Positions 31,131 to 34,666 of a stretch of DNA of 34,666 nt are shown here, piece after piece. The stretch covers positions 1,846 through 36,511 of the forward strand of contig JAGWAU010000053.1 of NCBI GenBank assembly GCA_021296255.1. Reading direction: 5' to 3'. The first letter of the stretch is position 1, and every line of letters begins with the position of its first letter. The notes beneath the pieces were generated by a model that was given only the letters and a program-made list of their open reading frames with translations, was not told the origin of the DNA and did no database searches. The position numbers and the translations under genes are program-made. The stretch comes from Alphaproteobacteria bacterium (lineage in GTDB: Bacteria; Pseudomonadota; Alphaproteobacteria; UBA2966).

Positions 31131-32880
31131 GCATCCCAGCTACGAAGGGGAGTCCGTTCCGCCGCCCTCGCTTCAGCCGGCCGTCATCGGCCGGCGCTAC
31201 ATGGCGTCCACCGGACATTACCTGGCCACCGAAGCCGCTATCGACATCCTCCAGGGCGGCGGCAACGCCGTAGACGCCGGTGTCTCGGCTTGCATCACCC
31301 TCGGCGTCGTGCAGTCGGACCAGGTCCAGTTCGGCGGCGTCGCACCTATCATGGTCTACCTCGCGGAAATGGACGAAGTGCTGACGATCAGCGGGCTCGG
31401 CTGGTGGCCCAAGGCGGCCTCGCTCGACTACTTCGTGAATGAGTGTAGGGGCGAAATTCCCATCGGCGTGCGGCGGACGGTCGTGCCCGCGGCGCCCGAC
31501 GCGTACATCCAGGCCCTCTCGCGCTACGGCACCATGAGTTTCGGTGACGCCGCGCGGCATGCGATCCGCTGTGCCCGGGAAGGAATCGCCCTGCACCGAC
31601 ACATGAAGATCTATATCGAACGCCATGCGGAACGGATCCGGAACTGGCCCGGCAACGCCGAATGTTTCCTTCCCGACGGGCGGATTCCGGAAGTCGGTGA
31701 TCTGTTCGTGCAGCGCGACCTCGCCGCCACGCTTCAGTACATGGCTGATGAGGAACACGCGGCGGCGAAGGGCGGGCGTGAATCCGGCCTGGCGGCCGCG
31801 CGAGACGCCTTCTACAAGGGCGATATCGCCCAGATGATGGTGGCCTTCCAGCGCGAGAACGGCGGCTGGCTGGCGGCCGACGACTTGGCGGGGTATGCCT
31901 CGGCCGTCGAACCGCCCGTCGCCTATCGCTACCGCGGCATTGATATCTATTCCTGCGGACCCTGGTGCCAGGGTCCCGTCGTACCCCAGGCGCTCTCCCT
32001 GCTTGAGGGAATCGACCTGGAAACACTCGGTCACAACACGCCCGAGTACATTCACGCCGTCGCCGAGGCGATCAAGCTCGCATTCGCGGACCGCGAACGC
32101 CATTACGGGGATCCACGGTTCGTCGACGTTCCGATTGGGGCCCTGCTCGATTCGGACTATGCCGCGGAGCGGCGAAAGCTTATCCGCTCCGACGAAGCCT
32201 GGACGGAGCTTCCGCCCGCGGGCTCCGTGAACGGTGGCCCGGACCGCTGGGCGGCACCCGCCGCTACCCGGGACGCGCCGACGCCGGTTCATGCAGCGGA
32301 CACCTCCTACGCCGCAGTCATCGACGGCGGCGGCAATGTCTTCTCGGCGACGCCGAGCGACACGAGCTGGGACGCCCCGGTGGTGCCGGGGCTCGGGTTC
32401 ACGCCGTCCGCCCGAGGCTCGCAATCGTTCGCCGTTCCCGGACACGCGAGCTGCGTCGCGCCCGGCAAGCGGCCGCGTCTAACCCCCAATCCGGCAATCG
32501 CGCTGAAGAGGGGTGAATTCGCCATGCCCTTCGGTGCGTCGGGAGGCGACACCCAGCCGCAAGGTATGCTCCAGGTCTTGCTCAATCACGTGGTGTTCGG
32601 GATGGACATCCAGGCCGCAATCGACGCACCCCGTCTTTGCACGCACAGCCAACCCGACTCGTTCGAGCCCCATACGGCTTATCCCGCCCGGCTCGCCCTC
32701 GAGAGCCGGATCGACCGCGCTGCCGGGGACCGCCTGGCGGCGCTGGGGCACGACGTGGACTGGCTGCGCGACATCTCGATCGGCGTCGGCGGCGTCTCCG
32801 CCATCAGCGCGGACCTGAAGCGGGGCGCGATGACGGGCGGTGCCGACCCCCGCCGGCCGGCCAGGGCCATGGGGTGGTAA
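31120..32880 (+). CDS. Gamma-glutamyltransferase-family Ntn hydrolase
   Basis: A 586-residue proenzyme of the gamma-glutamyltransferase fold. GHYLATEAAIDILQGGGNAV and SACITLGVVQSDQVQFGG are the N-terminal family signature (usually GGPGGG-type at the last). The predicted self-cleavage nucleophile is the Thr of HAADTSYAAVIDGGGNVFSA, matching DTTH-type sites. The small-subunit region contains GKRPRLTPNPAIALKRGEFA, equivalent to the R-P-x-S-S-M-x-P stretch, and FGASGGDTQPQGMLQVLLNH, a strong GGT hallmark. No signal peptide is visible, so a cytoplasmic hydrolase or acylase role is more likely than periplasmic glutathione breakdown. The start GTG 31120 lies inside the 3' end of the LLM gene. It might cleave an amide of the LLM substrate; this is inference. 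Confidence 0.88.
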   Translation: MATKHPSYEGESVPPPSLQPAVIGRRYMASTGHYLATEAAIDILQGGGNAVDAGVSACITLGVVQSDQVQFGGVAPIMVYLAEMDEVLTISGLGWWPKAASLDYFVNECRGEIPIGVRRTVVPAAPDAYIQALSRYGTMSFGDAARHAIRCAREGIALHRHMKIYIERHAERIRNWPGNAECFLPDGRIPEVGDLFVQRDLAATLQYMADEEHAAAKGGRESGLAAARDAFYKGDIAQMMVAFQRENGGWLAADDLAGYASAVEPPVAYRYRGIDIYSCGPWCQGPVVPQALSLLEGIDLETLGHNTPEYIHAVAEAIKLAFADRERHYGDPRFVDVPIGALLDSDYAAERRKLIRSDEAWTELPPAGSVNGGPDRWAAPAATRDAPTPVHAADTSYAAVIDGGGNVFSATPSDTSWDAPVVPGLGFTPSARGSQSFAVPGHASCVAPGKRPRLTPNPAIALKRGEFAMPFGASGGDTQPQGMLQVLLNHVVFGMDIQAAIDAPRLCTHSQPDSFEPHTAYPARLALESRIDRAAGDRLAALGHDVDWLRDISIGVGGVSAISADLKRGAMTGGADPRRPARAMGW

Positions 32881-33218
32881 CCCTCCGGGGTGAGGAAAGG
32901 CCGCCGGCAATGAACGTCCACGACATCGGGCCCCAGACACGGCTCGCAGCACGCCGTACGGCGGCTACCATCAGCGGATCTTCTCCCGGAAGATGCCGAG
33001 GTCACACATGCGGGGCCCGGGACCCCGTGCGGTGAGTTCATCCCAAGTGCTGGCTGCCCGTATGCCTGTCGAACGAGCTTCGGGACCTGCCTAAGGCGGT
33101 CCGCATCCACGACGCCAAGGCGGAAACCGTCCGCCAGCACCATGCGGACATCAAGGCCCGGATTCGGAAGACCAGGGACGCCTTCGTTTCAGTCTAGCAC
33201 CCGGGGCCACGGCCGGCA
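32881..33218. other. Intergenic region after the gamma-glutamyltransferase gene
   Basis: Apart from the start-less coding fragment listed at 33036, I see only a short open frame from ATG 32910 (about 41 codons, Arg/Thr-rich, unrecognised) and no terminator with a U-run. The region lies between convergent genes and looks like gene debris. Confidence 0.35.
33036..33197 (+). pseudogene. Start-less 3' gene fragment, unknown family
   Basis: Between a TGA at 33033 and the TAG at 33195-33197 lies an open frame of 53 codons with no ATG, GTG or TTG. It translates KCWLPVCLSNELRDLPKAVR and IHDAKAETVRQHHADIKARI, ending RKTRDAFVSV, a fluent charged helix with no low-complexity character. This looks like the C-terminal end of a real protein whose front has been lost. 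I do not recognise the family. Confidence 0.35.
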
Positions 33219-34073
33219 TCACAGAAGGCGGCGGCGAGACGGTCTCCGAACGTCGCAGATGACCTTGGCCACGCGCAGGTCTCCACGAAGATCATCGCCT
33301 CGCCCCACGAAATTGCCGACTGCGAGATCGGTGGTCCGCGCACCGGGATCGGGCATGAGCCCGGCCTCCGCCAACAACCAACGGACGGACGAGGGATCCG
33401 ACGTCATCACCCGTCCTCGGCGCTCGGACGCCGCGACCATGACTCCGATCACCTCACCCCTCTCGTTGAACATCGGACCTCCAGAGAGTCCGCCGAGGGC
33501 AGGCAGGTGATCCGGAACACGGCGGCGTTCCGCCCAAGCGAGGATGGGTTCGTCCGTCCGGTACCGCCCCACCGATTTCAGGCGCACCCGCCCCATGAGC
33601 TGGGCGTGGACATCCCCCGGCGACCCCTGCGGATAGCCGATCGCGAAGCCGTCCTGACCGCGCCGCAACGATGCAGTCAGAAAGGGAAAGGGCTCCGGGT
33701 CGAGGTCTAGCGACAACAGGGCGAGGTCGGCGTTGGGATGGATAACGACCTGCTGGGCCGCGGCGGCCCGGCGGGCCCCGGTGACGAGGCCGACGGCGTC
33801 GCAACCGTCCGCGACGTGGCGCGCCGTCAGCCACCAGCCGCCTCCGACGGCGAAGGCCGTACCGGTCGACGGCTGCTTCTCCGGAACCTCGATCGTGACG
33901 ACCTGCGTGCCCGGCGCCACGGCGGGAGCGCGAGATGCGGGCGGGAGTGCCGCGACGCGCACCGAGGGGCGGCGCGCATCTTCCCCATGGGGGAATTGCA
34001 GGTAGGACGTACCCGCGTAAAGGAGGGCGAGACTCGCCGCCAGATAGGCGAGCCGATCCAGCAAACGGTTCAT
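33219..34073 (-). CDS. Membrane-anchored trypsin-like serine protease (S1 family)
   Basis: A 284-residue protease. Residues 8-25 (LAYLAASLALLYAGTSYL) form an N-terminal membrane anchor or uncleaved signal, followed by a Pro/Ala-rich linker and the protease domain from about 55. The catalytic triad is visible: H86 in LTARHVADG, D116 in NADLALLSLD and S197 in GGLSGGPMFNERGEVIG. There is no PDZ domain, unlike DegP/DegS, so this is the short alphaproteobacterial trypsin-like type that probably acts at the periplasmic face. The C-terminus is long and basic (RRPSRRRLL). ATG 34073. It lies 18 bases downstream of the DUF350 gene on the same strand, and the two are probably co-transcribed. The substrate is unknown. 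Confidence 0.9.
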   Translation of the reverse strand: MNRLLDRLAYLAASLALLYAGTSYLQFPHGEDARRPSVRVAALPPASRAPAVAPGTQVVTIEVPEKQPSTGTAFAVGGGWWLTARHVADGCDAVGLVTGARRAAAAQQVVIHPNADLALLSLDLDPEPFPFLTASLRRGQDGFAIGYPQGSPGDVHAQLMGRVRLKSVGRYRTDEPILAWAERRRVPDHLPALGGLSGGPMFNERGEVIGVMVAASERRGRVMTSDPSSVRWLLAEAGLMPDPGARTTDLAVGNFVGRGDDLRGDLRVAKVICDVRRPSRRRLL

Positions 34074-34091
34074 GAAACGGGCGCGCCGCCG

Positions 34092-34505
34092 TCAACCGGA
34101 GACGGCGGCGGCCGTGACTGCGGCGACAGCCAGCTTGATCGCCGAGAGCAACAAGGCCGCCGCCACCTCGCCCGACTCGATGCGCGCCGGCAGATCCCGC
34201 AGGACGAGGTCGGTCAAGCGGAAGACGACAAGCTGAATGACGAGGGTCAACAGACCCCATATCACGATGTCGGCGACGTTCACGCTCACGGACATCGACA
34301 TGGCGAGCGGGATGGCGAGACCCAGAACAGCACCCGACAGCGAGATCGCCGCCGCCACATTCCCCTCCTTCACGAGCGCCAGGTCCTTGTGCGGAGTGAT
34401 CCAGACGTAGACCGCCACGCCCGCGGCGAGCATGACAACGGTCACGAAAAAATGCATCAGAAGGACGGGGAACCCCGCCAGGAAACTCTGTAAAACGGCT
34501 TCCAT
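34092..34505 (-). CDS. DUF350 membrane protein (YjfL/UPF0719-like)
   Basis: A 137-residue inner-membrane protein with four hydrophobic segments: about 8-30 (FLAGFPVLLMHFFVTVVMLA), 49-70 (NVAAAISLSGAVLGLAIPLA), 76-100 (VNVADIVIWGLLTLVIQLVV) and 115-136. The conserved KEGNVAAAISLSGAVLGLAI stretch and the internal repetition of two-segment units identify DUF350. Members in other bacteria sit with DUF4178, polyamine-synthase-like or potassium-channel genes; the role is unknown. I use ATG 34505; a GTG at 34517 adds four residues. It is followed 18 bases later by the serine protease. Confidence 0.9.
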   Translation of the reverse strand: MEAVLQSFLAGFPVLLMHFFVTVVMLAAGVAVYVWITPHKDLALVKEGNVAAAISLSGAVLGLAIPLAMSMSVSVNVADIVIWGLLTLVIQLVVFRLTDLVLRDLPARIESGEVAAALLLSAIKLAVAAVTAAAVSG

Positions 34506-34647
34506 GATCAGTCCCACGTTTGGGAGTGCCGGGCATCTCCAGCATGGCGCGACGACCCCTGCGCGGCAACCCCGACCGCCCCGACGATTGCGGAGTGGGC
34601 GAGTCCCGGCTTAAGGTGCCGCACCGTCAATGGATGGAGGCGACGCC

Positions 34648-34666
34648 ATGGCGCAGGTCGAACACG
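34648..34666 (+). CDS. 5' end of a further gene (truncated by the window)
   Basis: ATG at 34648 is preceded by tggagg at 34635-34640, a good ribosome site with seven bases spacing, and opens MAQVEH before the sequence ends. It is divergent from the DUF350 gene. Nothing can be said about its product. Confidence 0.4.

Overview
The window is GC-rich, gene-dense DNA that looks like an alphaproteobacterium, probably of Rhodospirillales type. This rests on protein character: a DUF4212 plus VC_2705-type symporter pair beside an exonuclease/CBS/DUF294 protein, LIV-type ABC operons, a CmcJ-like protein and several small conserved proteins typical of the group. There is no rRNA, tRNA, insertion sequence, prophage or CRISPR array. 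It reads as a chromosomal metabolic and transport region. No taxon can be fixed from the sequence alone.

Layout. 1-3.5 kb: an exported VanX-type D-Ala-D-Ala dipeptidase, a minus-strand epoxide hydrolase, a small basic protein, and a pair formed by a hypothetical protein and an exported TPR protein. 3.7-8.5 kb: a DEDD exonuclease fused to CBS domains and a DUF294 nucleotidyltransferase, converging on a small membrane protein and a minus-strand DUF4212/symporter operon. The symporter is frameshifted near its second membrane segment, and the operon ends in a clear intrinsic terminator. 8.7-13.5 kb: a conserved hypothetical protein followed by a strong hairpin, an Xsc-like ThDP enzyme, an NAD-dependent epimerase and an outer-membrane barrel. 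13.5-17.9 kb: a CmcJ-like protein, a GrdB/PrdB-type protein read through an in-frame UGA, a lipoprotein interrupted by an amber codon, a STAS protein and a FadR-type GntR regulator.

18.6-27.2 kb is one long plus-strand operon: one periplasmic binding protein, then two complete but divergent LIV permease/ATPase sets (HMGF-HMGF), then a small exported FixH/YtkA-like protein. The divergent GntR gene and an AT-rich control region lie just upstream. 27.4-34.7 kb: a methyltransferase, a hypothetical protein whose start appears frameshifted, the 3' remnant of a glutathione-dependent formaldehyde-activating gene, an LLM flavin oxidoreductase overlapping a gamma-glutamyltransferase, a membrane-anchored trypsin-like protease, a DUF350 protein and the first codons of a further gene.

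The best signal is the minus-strand selenoprotein at 14463-15338. TGA encodes the U of a U-P-V-C-H-Q motif, and a 7-bp hairpin with a CGUGA loop begins 10 nt after it, as expected of a bacterial SECIS. Standard gene calling would split it into two false genes. Secondary points are the double permease set served by one binding protein, an EF-hand loop inside the symporter, the exonuclease/nucleotidyltransferase fusion and a scatter of damaged genes (symporter, lipoprotein, gfa, the start of the 28.7-kb gene), which reflects either real erosion or assembly error.
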